NCBI GenBank assembly: GCA_036924285.1 | Contig: JAYKYS010000019.1 | Coordinates: 6,324,001 to 6,388,000 of the forward strand | From: Asterella californica | Lineage: Eukaryota; Streptophyta; Marchantiopsida; Marchantiales; Aytoniaceae | DNA length: 64,000 nucleotides | Direction of reading: 5' to 3' | In this document: piece after piece, positions 13,368 through 24,756 of the stretch | How positions within the stretch are numbered: position 1 is the stretch's first letter | Layout: the number at the start of each line of letters is the position of its first letter | Notes under the pieces: model-generated | The model's database searches: none | What the model was told of the DNA's origin: nothing | The model's input: only the letters and a program-made list of their open reading frames with translations | Program-made: the position numbers and the translations under genes

Positions 13368-15740
13368 ATGGCCAACCAAGGATCATCAAGTGGAGGTGCT
13401 GCTGCTGCTCAGCAACCTATTCAGTTTGATGCTGCTACGATGAAAATGTTCCAGGCTTTTTCCATGTTCATGCAGCAGCAGCAGAGCACAGAGAGGAAGG
13501 AGGTGTTAGCAACCAAGGCGTTGCAATCTGTGGTGCACCAGATGGACCAGTTCAAGGGTACAGATATTTCCAAGTATGTGCGATACTATGCTAGGGAGAT
13601 GGAGGTGAACAAGGTGCCTGAGAAGGAGATGGTGGAGAACTTTGAGCTTGCTGTTGTCCCTGAGATTCGTGGGCGTGTGAAGGAGCTCAAGCAGCAGCAA
13701 GGACAGAGTTGGGAGAGCTTTATGCGAGCTTTGAAGGAGGAGTACTACACTGAAGATTCAGAGAGGGTGACCAAGAGAACTTTCTTGGAGTGGGTGGTTA
13801 AGCCCAACAAAGGTTTGTCTGTAAATGAGTTGTTAAGGGAATTTGATCGTCAGTATGCTCAGCTTTCTAGGACAAAAAAGCTTACATTAGAGGTGGAGAA
13901 GACCGAGCTTTTCCTACAAGCAGCGGACGTGACTATTCAGGAGAAGCTTGAGCTGTTGCTGGAAGACAAGAGTGAGGAGAGAGGATTGAAGACTGACTGG
14001 AAGGAGGTTGAAGAGGCTGTCTCTTTGCTGACCAAGAGACAGAGAAGAAGGGACAAGGTGGTGGTAAGTGAAGCAGCACCTCTGATAATTCCTGTCAAGC
14101 AGTTACCTACTAAGCCCGCTTTGGTAATTGCTAGAGAGGAAGACTCACCGCTTGATGAGTTGATTAAGGGTATGAAGGAGCTTAAGCTTAAGCTCACTAG
14201 GTTAGAAGAGAAGGAGCAGAATGTACAGCCTGCTATGCAGAGACCTCAGATGAGGGAAGGCTTTGTTCATCGTTGTATATGGTGTGATAGCCTAGACCAT
14301 GTAAGAAGAGATTGTGGAGAGTTTTCAGATGCATTGAGGAAGGATCTTATCTTCTTCAAATATGGTAAGATCCATTTGAGAGAGAATGGGATGATGTTGG
14401 GAACCAATTTTGGCAAGGGTGGTATGAAGAGACTTGTGAATGATATATCAGCATCACATGCTGTTTCTCTTGTGAATGCTGCTACGTGTGGAGTGAAAGT
14501 GGAAATGGAGAGAGAGAAAGGGACTACTGGGTTGTGGTCAGATGTAGTGCGGTCCGTAGCTAGAACAGAGCTAGACAAGGATGTGCTACGAAGGGTTGGC
14601 AACTCAATTAGAGAAACTACAGGATGGAATGACCCTGTGGATACTATGTCAGTGCATGCTTATGTTGCAAGAAGTCAGCATGAAGCTCTACTAGAAGAAA
14701 AAAGCAGGAGGGAGGATGCAGGTGAGGCTTCTACAGCCAAACGACCTGCTACAAGGAGTGAAAGGGCTAGATCAGATGCAAGGCAGGAGACAACACCTAC
14801 TCGGGAGGAGACTATGGACGATCTACCATCTACAACACCAAAGGAGAAGGAGAGAAGCAAGGAGAAGGGTAAGATGCCTGCATACAAACTTCAGTCTGAC
14901 ATTGAGATTGCTACAGACTTGAAGCAGGTGTTAGAGAACCGTATCTTGAATGGGAAAGTTGAGTTTACTTTGGGTGAGATTCTTGGGATTGCAAAGCGTG
15001 AGTTCCATGAGGTTATCATAGATATCATCAAGAGGAAACGTCAGATTTTGGGTGAAGCAGCTACGTTTAACGCTCTAGGGACCAAACTGTCGGAGGATGA
15101 GGAAGATGAGATTGCTGGTTACTGCTCTCAAGTATCAGAAGGGAGATCGTATCAGCACGTGAGGTTTGAAGATGAGGTGGAAGCATCGCAAAAGAGCCAT
15201 TACTCTCACAACCATTGGGCAAGAGCAACCACGGAGACCTTGGTGAAGTTAGGAGATCTGGAGGAACCTGTGGTGGCATTGATTGATCACGGCTCAGAGA
15301 TTAATCTGATGTCTAAGGAGCTGTACAAGCGTGGGAGATGACCCATAGACACCGACCATGGATGGCTTATCCGTGCTGCCAACAACCAGCGGGGAGAACT
15401 CTATGGTGCTTGTCCCAACATCAAGGTAACTGTGGGTGACATCAGTGATGTTCAGAATTTCTTTGTGCAAGACATGTCAACCTATCCTATCATTCTAGGG
15501 CAGCCTTACATTACTGCTGTTAGAATGGAGACACGAGTTATGGATGATGGTTCAGTCTATGCTAGGATACGTAGTAGAGATGGCAAAAGAGCTGTTCAGT
15601 TTTTGACCGTTGCTGCAGAACATGAGAGGAATCGTGATAGCTTGAGAGACCGTCCACTACCCAAGATTACTCAGGAGTTTAGAGAGTCTAGGGGTTTTGG
15701 CAGAGTATCATTGAAGAGCGAGACTTCAACGGTACAGTAG
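13368..15740 (+). pseudogene. E2 gag-protease, one in-frame stop
   Basis: A structural gag and retropepsin polyprotein in one frame, with ATG at 13368. Residues 1-290 are gag with a Gln-rich start and a charged helical body. Residues 303-316 form a CX2CX4HX4C zinc knuckle. Residues 440-560 are a Lys/Glu-rich linker. The protease motif D-H-G-S-E-I-N is at residues 640-646, followed by an ILGQPYITAV strand near 15500. A TGG-to-TGA change at 15339 stops the frame, and the same frame then continues to a TAG at 15738. E1 and E3 have a tryptophan codon at that place, so the stop is a recent lesion. Protease is fused to gag in frame, while pol lies in the -1 frame. Confidence 0.9.
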
Positions 15741-15755
15741 AGATAGGATTCTCGC
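15692..15755 (+). promoter_or_regulatory. Candidate -1 frameshift signal of E2 (slippery site plus pseudoknot)
   Basis: The gag-protease frame reads G GGT TTT at 15692-15698, which fits the X XXY YYZ rule for -1 slippage. The -1 frame has TAG at 15689-15691 and is open from the heptamer onward into pol. Downstream, stem 1 pairs TTGAAG (15711-15716) with CTTCAA (15724-15729). Stem 2 pairs the loop bases GCGAGA (15718-15723) with TCTCGC (15750-15755). The spacer is 12 bases, longer than the usual 5-9. Slippery sites with pseudoknots are established for retroviral gag-pol; use in this element is inferred. Confidence 0.75.
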
Positions 15756-18700
15756 CTGATCCAGTAGAACGGGAAGCTCTATCCTCTAGCTTCTTAGGAT
15801 TGACGTCATGTGGGTCAGTGTGTTATAGGAAGGTTGAGAATCTGAAGAGGTTTGAGAGGCAACATGTGAAGTGTGTACAGCAGTCTTTGTGGGACAGTGG
15901 AGAGTTAGCAGGAGATGAATATATATCTGGAGTGTTTGAAGAGCAGTATTTGGTAGATACTATAGGGGAGTTGAAATCTATAGTAGAAAGTTCTATAGAT
16001 GATGTAGATAGAGTGGTGAGAGTGAGCTCCAAGGAGCTTTATGATGTAATTGATAAGTTTATAGATCGACAAGAGGTGTATGTGGAGACCAAGTACAAGT
16101 CAGTGGCAAAGAAAGTCAAACCAGTGGCTTTGCCTTTACCACTCGACTACAATCAGAAGATGGAGCAAGCTGCATGAGAACCGACGCTCAGAGGACCGAG
16201 AAGAATTGGGCACCAGTTCACAGAAACAACACTAAAGGAGCTGAGGATTGGAGGTGATGGATTTCTTACTAAGCAAGAGAAGAAGAGCTTCAGGGAGATG
16301 CTATCTAGGCATGGTAAAGCGTTTACGTTTGAGTCACATGAAGTAGGATGTGTAGATCCAAGCGTAGTTGCACCTATGGTAGTCTTTACTATACCGCATG
16401 TGCCTTGGAATCTACGTCCTATCCATGTACCTAGAGCTCATCTGCCAAAGCTGATAGACTTGCTCAATGAGAGGATTAGGATGGGTATCTTGGAACCATC
16501 TATAGCTCCTTACTCTAGCAGATGGTTTACTGTTCCGAAGAAGAGTGGAGCTTTGAGATTCATTCAAGATATGCAGCCAGTTAACAAGGTGACTATCAGG
16601 AATATGGGTATAGGACCTATTGTAGACGAGTTTGCAGAGGCTTTTGCTGGTCGTGCTATCTATTCAATGGGAGACTTATATTCAGGTTATGATCAGTTTC
16701 AGTTATCCTCTGAGAGTAGAGACTTGACTACAATGAGGGCACCTTTGGGGTTACTAAGGATGTGCACCTTGCCACAAGGTGCTACGAATTCTGTAGCACA
16801 TATGATGAATGGCATGAATAAAGTTTTGAGGGATTTCATTCCTGAAAAAACTATGCCATTCCTTGATGATGTGCCGATCAAAGGGTGTGCTGAGGAGGAG
16901 AAGAATGAGGTAAAGGATCAGAGGGGGTGCCGTAAGTTTGTTGCAGACCATATAGCTGACTGTGATAAGATATTGAGTCGACTGGAGGAGGTTCATTTGA
17001 CTTTATCAGGAGCAAAGTCTGTATTTGGAGAACAGGAGGTGTTAATAGTGGGACACCTATGTGGGTCTTATGATCAGAAACCTTGTCCAAACAAGGTTGA
17101 TGCCATTCGAAGAATGAAGGAGACGTGTGGATCAGTTACTGAGGTGAGAAGATTTCTAGGTGCCTGTGTGTTTTATCATATATGGATTCCACACTTTGCA
17201 CATGTAGCAGATCCGTTGTACAAGTTGCTGAGGAAGGGGCAAAGATTTCAGTGGCAAGAGGAGCAAAGCGAGTCTATGAAGAAGTTGAAGGATCTGTTGT
17301 CTTCACCACCAACTCTACGGAAGGTAACATATGAGTTGGGCAGATCTGTTATCCTTACTGTTGATACTAGTCCTATTGGCATTGGGTGGGCTATAGGACA
17401 AGATGATAAGGATGGAAATAGATATGTGGTGCGTTTTGGTGCTAAGGTCTTAAGTTCACGGCAGAGAGACTACCCTCAGGTCAAGAGAGAGCTATGGGGA
17501 GTAGTTACTGCGATGAAGAGTGATAAGGAATACTTGATAGGAGCACCTGTGGTTGTGGAGACAGATTGCTTACCTCTCTTGGGAATGATCACTAGCTGTA
17601 CAACTCCAGATATTGCTATGTTGAGGTGGATAGCATATATCAAGTCCTTGAACCCAGAGTTTAGACATATCGCAGGAAAGGACAATCCTGTGGCAGATAT
17701 GTTATCAAGGGCTAGGTATTACGATGAGAAAAAAATGATAGATGATCAGGAGGATGTGGGAACAGAGTTCTATTCTAGTGCTCTTGCTAGAAGGGATAGA
17801 AGCTGTTTTGCAGCTCCATTGGAGTTATTTGAGGAAACTATGTACGATGGCGAGTGGTTGGATCTTGGGCGCTATTTGAGTTCATTGGAAAGGCAAGAAG
17901 GCTGGTCTGATGCAGATTTCAAGAGGATCCGTAGAACAGCTTATGGATACTTTTTATATGGAGGACATCTATGGAAGCACCCTAAGCTACAAGGAGGTGT
18001 ACCACAACGGGTGGTATGTGACCTAGAATTGCAGCAGAAGCTGATCAAGGAGTTCCATGAGAGTCTATGGGCCGGTCATAGAGGAGTTTGGGCTACATTT
18101 GCCAAGATAAAGGAGAAGTATTGGTGGAAGGGTATGTATAAGGATGTAGTGCAGTTTGTTTCATCCTGTATACCTTGCCAGATGTATTCCAACGTACGTC
18201 ATCGTGATGGATTGCATCCTACTTATCCTTTAGCCATTCATTACAAATGGGTAGTTGATCTGGTAACTATGCCATTTGGACTTGGACAAATGAGGTATCT
18301 AGTCTTGGCTAGAGAAGATCTATCTAACCAAGTCGAAGGCCGTGCCCTGAGGACAAAGACCACTGCTAGTGTCTGCCGCTTTCTACTTGAAGATGTTATT
18401 TGTAGGTATGGGTGTGTGGGAAAGATCACTGCAGATAGGGGTGAGCTGGATTCACAAGAAGCAGTTGAGTTCTTCAAGCAATTGGGAATCAAGCTGGCAT
18501 TAACCACTGCTTACAATCCTGAAGGGAATGGCAAGAGCGAACGAGGTCATCCGCCAATCATCAAAGCTTTGGTAAAAGCTTGCAAGGGTAAGATCCGTGA
18601 ATGGCCTAGACTGCTACCATTTGCTTTATGGGCAGATCGTACAACTCATAGTACCGTTACAGGTTACATGCCAGCAGAGTTGATACTAGGACAGAAACCT

Positions 18701-19203
18701 GTGATGCCAATTGAGGAGGTTGTGCCTACTTGGAATGTTTTGTCATGGGAAGATGGTAGAAATACGGAGGATCTTCTTGCATTAAGGATCCAGCAGTTAG
18801 AACGAAGACCTGAGGATGTTGCCAAAGCTGTCGAAAGATTAAAGATTGCTAGGGAGAAAACAAAGACAGATTTGATAGAACGCATAGATTACGACCCAAA
18901 CCAGTTAAAGAAGGTGATTGGGTGTTAGTCTATGATAGTAGTCTTGATAATCAGCATAGCACTATCAGGAAGTTCTCCAAGAGATGGTTTGGACCTTATG
19001 TGGTGTTAGAAGTTTATGATAATGCCACATACTCCTTGAGAGAGTTAGATGGTGCAGTGCTCAAGATACCAGTCGCAGAAAAGAGAATCAAGCTCTTTAG
19101 GAGGAGAGGGGAGGACCAGAACGTTGTAGAGTTTACAGAGGATGAAGCTGAAGACTCAATGCAGATTGAAGATGAGTTTGAAGCCGAAGCTGAAGAGTCT
19201 TGA
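15692..19203 (+). pseudogene. E2 pol: RT, RNase H, integrase (-1 frame, few breaks)
   Basis: This makes and integrates the element DNA. In order: a linker region to about 16250; reverse transcriptase with the catalytic F-L-D-D box near 16860; RNase H with VDTSP, an RELWG glutamate, ETDCLPL and NPVADMLSR (17350-17710); an integrase HHCC zinc region (FHESLWAGH through CIPCQ, about 18050-18180); and the D,D,E core (VVDLV, TADRG, GKSERG, 18250-18540). The C-terminal GPY/F module (RWFGPYVV) is at about 18985; I see no chromodomain. Breaks: TGA at 16175 and a 1-base loss near 18865, after which the last 93 codons read in another frame to 19203. The frame opens only at the slippery site, so expression should need frameshifting. 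Confidence 0.9.
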
Positions 19204-19237
19204 TCTGGATGGCACATACCGGAGGATGTGCAGGTTC

Positions 19238-19249
19238 AGAGGGGGTGGA
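19238..19249 (+). promoter_or_regulatory. Polypurine tract of E2
   Basis: AGAGGGGGTGGA lies directly against the 3' LTR start (TGTCACG at 19250). This is the plus-strand primer position in LTR elements and confirms the LTR boundary. Confidence 0.9.
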
Positions 19250-20531
19250 TGTCACGCTACTTGGCGGCTACATGTTATATTTCTACTCCGACGCTTGAGT
19301 TTAGTAGTTCTAGAAGTTAGCTTATATTATTTCTAGTCGTTTATGTATATGTTTGACACCTTTGCATACGGTGTTAACACTATTTTAAGTCTTAGTAGGT
19401 TGATTACCATGTTGATAGAGCTTAAGCTCATGGGTTGTATTTGCGTGTCGCCCATGCACGCTTTCTAGCTGATTTAAGTTATTTTTCGGGGCTGCGTGTC
19501 GTTTTAAGTAATTTAAGTTTTACGCTGGCACTCTAGGGGGCTTGACGTGGTAGCCTATGAGTAAAACTAAGTTGCCACGTGGTTTAGGGTACTAAAGGAC
19601 AACCAAGTGGAGCTATGAACTCCCATTGGTCCATTTTTGTCGTTTGTTAAACTCTAAATTTAGAAACAAAGCTCTAGAGTGGAGTTCGAGCATTTGGTGA
19701 GGGATCTTCGAAATCTGAGAGCACAGGGAGAGAGGTCTCGTCATGCCAAGCACTTCCAGTGAAAATTTCGATCGATTTGAGTCAATAAAGACGGAGTTAT
19801 GAGCAATTGAAGTTCGGATTGTGCTAGAATTGAATCATTTTGGTTGGATTTAGGGTTTTCAGTGTCACTCGCAGCAGATTTGAGGAAATTGCTTCAAAAC
19901 CTCGAGGTTGTGTTCTCCGCCAGCAGGGCTACGATTTCACAAAAAGTTTCATATCGATTGAGCAACTGAGTAATTCAGGGCGGCCGCTGAAGCTGAGGGG
20001 GTCTGAAAAGCTCTTAATCTAGAGCAGCGACTTCAGAGGAGGAGATCTGCAGTTCTGTGTACATTCAGGAGTCCCAACTTCACAGGGATGTTCAGCACCC
20101 TGTAGACTGCAAATCCTGTAAGAAACTTCGAAATTGATTGAGCCAAACTCCTGTTATAGGTTGAAATAGCCAGCTAGGTACCAGAAATTGCCGTAGTTTT
20201 CTTGCTCAAAACTTTTCTGTTCATATCTCCGTGTCAGAATTTGATCTCAGGCTGAAATTTCGTCTGTGAGTTCAGTAGTACCTCATTTGCATGTAGGGGA
20301 AGTTTAGAGGTCTAAACCTTCATAGTTTTCCTCTCCGTGAGTGTCAAAGTTCACCGCCGAATCCTATTACTGCCAGCTAGACCTGAATTTCGCCTTCTGG
20401 GTATATTACTAGATCTTACACATCTGTGTGAGTGTTTATAGCCCTATTGTGACCTGAAAGCCAACCTCTTGAATGAACAACCACAGCCAGAAGCCCGGCG
20501 CTTTCCTAGGTAGACGGATTACACTCCGACA
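19250..20531 (+). repeat. 3' LTR of E2
   Basis: 1282 bp, starting TGTCACGCTAC and ending CACTCCGACA. It is the same length as the 5' LTR, with scattered single-base differences and no visible indels. The E1 protease resumes at 20532. Confidence 0.94.
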
Positions 20532-20856
20532 ACGTGCTGCAAACAACCAGAAAGGTGAGCTATACGGCGCTTGTCCTAACGTGAAGGTGAAGATAGGTGA
20601 TGTGGATGTAGATCAGCACTTCTTTGTGCAATCTTTTGCTTCATATCCTGTGATTCTTGGTCAACCTTATATCACTGCAGTTCGAATGGAGACCAAGGTG
20701 ATGGATGATGGATCTCATTACGCTAGGATCCGTAGTCCAGATGATAGACGTTTTGTGCAGTTTCTGACTGTTCGTACGAACCACGAACGAAACCGGCAGA
20801 CCTTGAGAGATTCTCCTATCTGTAGGAGTAAGGGTTTTTTGAAACCACTCTCGTAA
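20532..20856 (+). pseudogene. C-terminal half of E1 protease
   Basis: The reading starts RAANNQKGELYGACPNV immediately after the E2 LTR, continuing the protease broken off at 12009. It contains the YPVILGQPYITAV strand and ends in KPLS with TAA at 20854-20856. Together with 9784-12009 it forms the gag-protease unit. The last codons contain the slippery heptamer at 20832-20838, and the stop codon lies in the loop of the candidate pseudoknot. Confidence 0.88.
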
Positions 20857-20900
20857 GACGGGATAGCGAGAGTGAAGGATCTAGTGCTACTATGGTCCCG
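20832..20900 (+). promoter_or_regulatory. Candidate -1 frameshift signal of E1
   Basis: G GGT TTT at 20832-20838 sits in the protease frame. The -1 frame has TAA at 20829-20831 and opens exactly at GGG. After a 7-base spacer, CACTCTCG (20846-20853) pairs perfectly with CGAGAGTG (20867-20874). Loop bases CGGGA (20859-20863) can pair with TCCCG (20896-20900), giving an H-type pseudoknot. The 0-frame TAA is at 20854, right after the 5' arm. Spacing and geometry match known -1 sites; function is inferred. Confidence 0.82.
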
Positions 20901-23900
20901 CTTGAGCAGCCTGAGGGATCACAGGAGGCTGATGGAAAGGCTGCTCAAGATTCATAAAGTAGTTGTACTGTACATAGTTGGAAATCTGGTTTGATGACTT
21001 TCAGTTATGATGATTGGAGCGAGTTTACGCGGGTAGAGGATTTGACTGAGAAGAGTAGAAGGAAGATGGAGAAGTATGCAGCAAATCTGCGCTGTACAGG
21101 AGTTCTGAAGGAAGAAGAAACGATTTCTGGTGTTTATGAGGAGTTTGTAGGTGTACAATCTTTTGTTCGTTGGTTGGATGATGTAGATAGGTTGATGGAG
21201 CAGATGGGAGGTAGGGTGGTGATCCCCATCCATTCTCGTGAAGTCTATGAGGAGATTATCTCATACTTGTGATATCTTCCTCATCCGAGACTGGAGAATG
21301 GATGGAAGGATGCAGTCTGTTGGTGTGGCTTTCAAGAGGGAGCGGAAGTACATGCCAAGTATAAAGCTGTAGCGAGGAAGGTGAAGCCTGTGGCGACCCA
21401 ATTACATGTTGATTCTCAACAACAGATGGAGTTAGCGGCTGCTGAGCCTGTGCTTAGAGATCCTACACAGGTAAGGCACAAGTTTACTCAAGAGACACTC
21501 GAGCAGCTCCAGATAGGAGGGGGTGGCTTCTTGACTGAAGGGGAGAAACGAGCTTTTGAGCAAATGATAGTTAGCCATGGTAAGGCATTTTCTTTCTCGG
21601 CTGAAGAGATTTGTTTTGTGGATCCTAGTGTGATAGCTCTGATGGTTATCTTCACTGTTCCTCACGTACCTTGGGACTTGAAGCCGATTCTAGTCCCTCG
21701 TGCCTTGCTACCGAAGGTGATTGAGTTGCTGAAGGAGAGGATACGGATGGGTATTCTTGAACCATCTATGGCTCCGTACTCTAGCCGATGGTTCACGATA
21801 CCTAAGAAGACAGGAGCTCTACGCTTCATCCAAGACTTGCAGCCTGCCAACAACATCACGATTCAAAACGTCGGGACAGGACCTGTGGTTGATGAGATAG
21901 CTGAGGCGTTTGCTGGAAGGTCAATCTATTCTATTGAAGATCTGTTTTCAGGTTATGATCAGTTTCAGCTTGCTTTGGGGAGTAGAGACTTGACTACCAT
22001 ACGTACACCTTTGGGTTTGATGCGGATGTGTACTCTTCCTCAGGGTGCGACAAACTCAGTAGCCCATATGCAGAATGCGATGCATAAGGTGTTACGAGAG
22101 TTTGTACCTGAGGTCACTATTCCGTTTCTGGACGATATTCCCATGAAAGGTTGTCCGGTGGAGGACAAGGACGAAGCAGTGACTTCTGATGGTTGCAGAA
22201 AGTTTGTTGCGGACCACATTCGAGATGTGGAGAAGATTCTGATGCGTTTGGATGAGGTACACCTCACTCTGTCATGTACCAAATCTCGCTTTGGGATGTC
22301 GGAGATTGTGGTGGTAGGTCATCTGTGTGGTACTTTCGGAAGTCGTCCGAACCCAGAGAAGGTAGACGCTATAGCAAAGATAGCTGATTGCACCAACATC
22401 ACTGAGGTTCGACGATTCTTAGGAGCTTGTGTGTTCTTTCGTGTGAGTATTCCTCATTATGCACACATTGCCGAGCCTCTATATGCACTTCTGAGAAAGC
22501 GAAAGAGGTTTACTTGGCGGCAAGAACATCACGAGATGATGGAGCAGCTGAAGGGGATTTTGAAGTCTCCACCTATACTAAGGAGGCTTAGCTACGAGAG
22601 CGAGAGACCTGTGGTACTGACTGTTGATACGAGTCCAAAGGCGATTGGATGGGCAGTTGGTCAAGAAGATGCAGAAGGTGTGCGGTTTGTTTCAAGGTTT
22701 GGAGCTCGGATCTTAACAGATAGACAACGTAACTATCCTCAAGTGAAGCGTGAGTTGTGAGGAGCTGTTACTACTATGAAGGTAGATCGAGAGTTCTTGA
22801 TAGGAGCTCGTGTGATACTAGAAACAGATTGTTTGCCTTTGTGGGATATGATAGCAAATTGCAATACACCAGACATAGCAATGTTGCGATGGATTGCTTA
22901 TGTCCGGAGTCTGAACCCTGAGCTAAAGCATATAGCAGGGAAGGACAATCCAGTTGCAGATATGTTGTCTAGGGCTCGTTATACAGATGAGGATGAGATG
23001 TTTGCAGAGGTAGAGAATGGAGAGAGGAGAGACGTTTGGTGCCAAGTTGGTCAGCAAACTTCAGACTTGGAACCACTACCGTTCAATGAGGAGTTCTACT
23101 CAGAAAAGTTCCATGATATTGGATTTTATCTGAGTTCGTTATGCAGAAGAGAAAGATGGAGTGATGCAGAGTTCAAGGAGATCAAACGAAAGGCGTACAG
23201 CTATCTTCTACGTGAAAGTTATCTGTGGAAACGTCCGAAGAGAAGAGACGGAATGCTTGTTAGAGTGATGGATGACCAACCGACGAAGCTAAAGCTGCTT
23301 AAGGAGTTTCATGACACCTTGTGGGATGGACACCGTGGAGTCTGGACTACGTACACGAAGATGAAGGAGAGATACTGGTGGAAGGGTTTGTATCAAGACG
23401 TAGTGGATTTTGTTGGGTCGTGTCTGCACTGCCAGTTCTATTCTAAAGTCCGTTACAGAGATGGGCTTGTACCTACCTATCCACCTAGTATCCATTTTCA
23501 GTGGGTTTGGATCTTGTGATGATGCCACCGGGGCTATGGAGGATGCGTTATTTGGTATTGGCTCGAGAGGATCTTTCCAACTATGTGGAGGGACGAGCAC
23601 TACGGACGAAGACTACAAAGAATATCTGCAGGTTCGTGCTTGAAGATATCATCTGTCGTTATGGATCGGTTGGGAGATTACGTACAGATAGAGGTGAGTT
23701 AAGAGGCACTGAAGTGAAGGAGTTCTTTGCTCGTTATGGAGTAAAGCTTCGGCTTACCAGTGCTATGAATCCAGAGGGCATTGGTAAGAGTGAACGAGGA
23801 CACTCTTCTATTGTTCATGCTTTAGTGAAAGCATGTGATGGTAGGCCTAGAGAATGACCGAGACTACTTCCATTTGCTTTGTGGGCTGATAGAACTACAC

Positions 23901-24243
23901 ACTGTACTACGACTGGCTATATGCCAGTTGAGCTTATGCTGGGGCAGAAATCGATCATGCCTGCTGAGGAGTACTTTCCTACGTGGGCTACGCTATCGTG
24001 GGAAGATGGTATAGATCGTGCTTCACTCTTTGCTTTACGTATTAGGCAGTTGGAGCGAAGGGAGGAAGATCTTGCTGATGCGCAAGAGAGACTGAAGGTG
24101 GTTCGAGTCAAAAACAAGAAACGTTTTGACAAGACTCACCGACTACGACCGAAGCCAATACATGTTGGTGATTGGGTTCTGGTATATGATAGCACGTTGG
24201 AGAATCAGCATTCTACACTTCGTAAGTTCTCTCGAATATGGTT
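20832..24243 (+). pseudogene. E1 pol, 3'-truncated
   Basis: In the -1 frame relative to protease: linker (20832-21500), reverse transcriptase with FLDD near 22130, RNase H (VDTSPKAIGW, NPVADMLSR, 22620-22980), integrase zinc region (23300-23440) and D,D,E core (23510-23800). Breaks: TAA near 20956, TGA at 21270, TGG-to-TGA at 22758, a 1-base loss near 23515 beside the first catalytic Asp of integrase, and TGG-to-TGA at 23855. Similarity to E2 ends at about 24243, inside the GPY/F module, so the tail, polypurine tract and 3' LTR are missing. Confidence 0.88.
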
Positions 24244-24756
24244 CAAGATGAACTCATGATCTAATCTCATATCGGTCCATCATTTTTAGTAAAGAAGGTG
24301 CTACTTCATGGCTATTTTATAAACGGCTTTGTGTTTAATACATTGTTTGTAATCTATAATGTTGTATGTACGTGTAAAGACCTTATGTTTTCATAGTGCA
24401 ATATCTCTCTTTATGTTCAATTCTTGAGTATGGAGAACAATACACTATAAATAGACAACTGTTGGAGAATTATAGCGAGAGTTTTGTTGGAGTTATGAGG
24501 TGGTTAATCTGTAAGGGTTGGTACATGATGTTGTTTAACTTCAGGTTCATGACTCGAGAGGGTAGAGTGCGGAGGAAAGGAAAATTTTTGAATTGGGTGG
24601 AGAACGCGAGGAGAAGAGTGGTGAGAGAGAGAGCGCAAGGGGTGTAGGAGAAGAGGACATTGAGAACAAGAGCGAGGAGAGAGTGATAGGTATAGGACGT
24701 TGAGGACAATTAGCTCGTAGACGTCCAGAAGTACATGGACAATTAGCTCTCTACGT
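24244..24756. other. Unassigned DNA between E1 and solo LTR
   Basis: About 510 bp with no similarity to the known E1 tail and no recognisable domain. 24560-24690 is purine-rich (GAGAG words). An 83-codon frame at 24396-24647 has no features of a protein family. It ends with ACGT, the left target duplication of the following LTR. Confidence 0.5.

Larger units (their letters stand above)
12010..20531 (+). mobile_element. E2: complete Ty3/gypsy LTR retrotransposon nested in E1
   Basis: Two LTRs of equal length (1282 bp) flank gag-protease-RT-RNase H-integrase and a polypurine tract. By eye about 17 differences separate the LTRs (roughly 1.3 percent), so this is the youngest large insertion here. 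The flanks are ACTT on the left and ACGT on the right. The uninterrupted E3 copy reads ACGT at this spot, so this is a 4-bp target duplication with one later change. The coding region has a few breaks (stop at 15339, stop at 16175, a frameshift near 18865), so the copy is probably not autonomous now. Confidence 0.95.
8237..24243 (+). mobile_element. E1: degraded Ty3/gypsy LTR retrotransposon, split by E2
   Basis: Order: 5' LTR (8237-9715), primer-binding site, gag, protease, reverse transcriptase, RNase H, integrase. That domain order defines Ty3/gypsy. E2 (12010-20531) is inserted inside the protease. The E1 reading resumes at 20532 exactly where it stopped, as shown by fragment E3, which is uninterrupted at this place. 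The integrase end is cut off near 24243, just before the GPY/F module seen in E2, and no 3' LTR follows directly. Several frameshifts and stops make this copy inactive. Confidence 0.88.
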
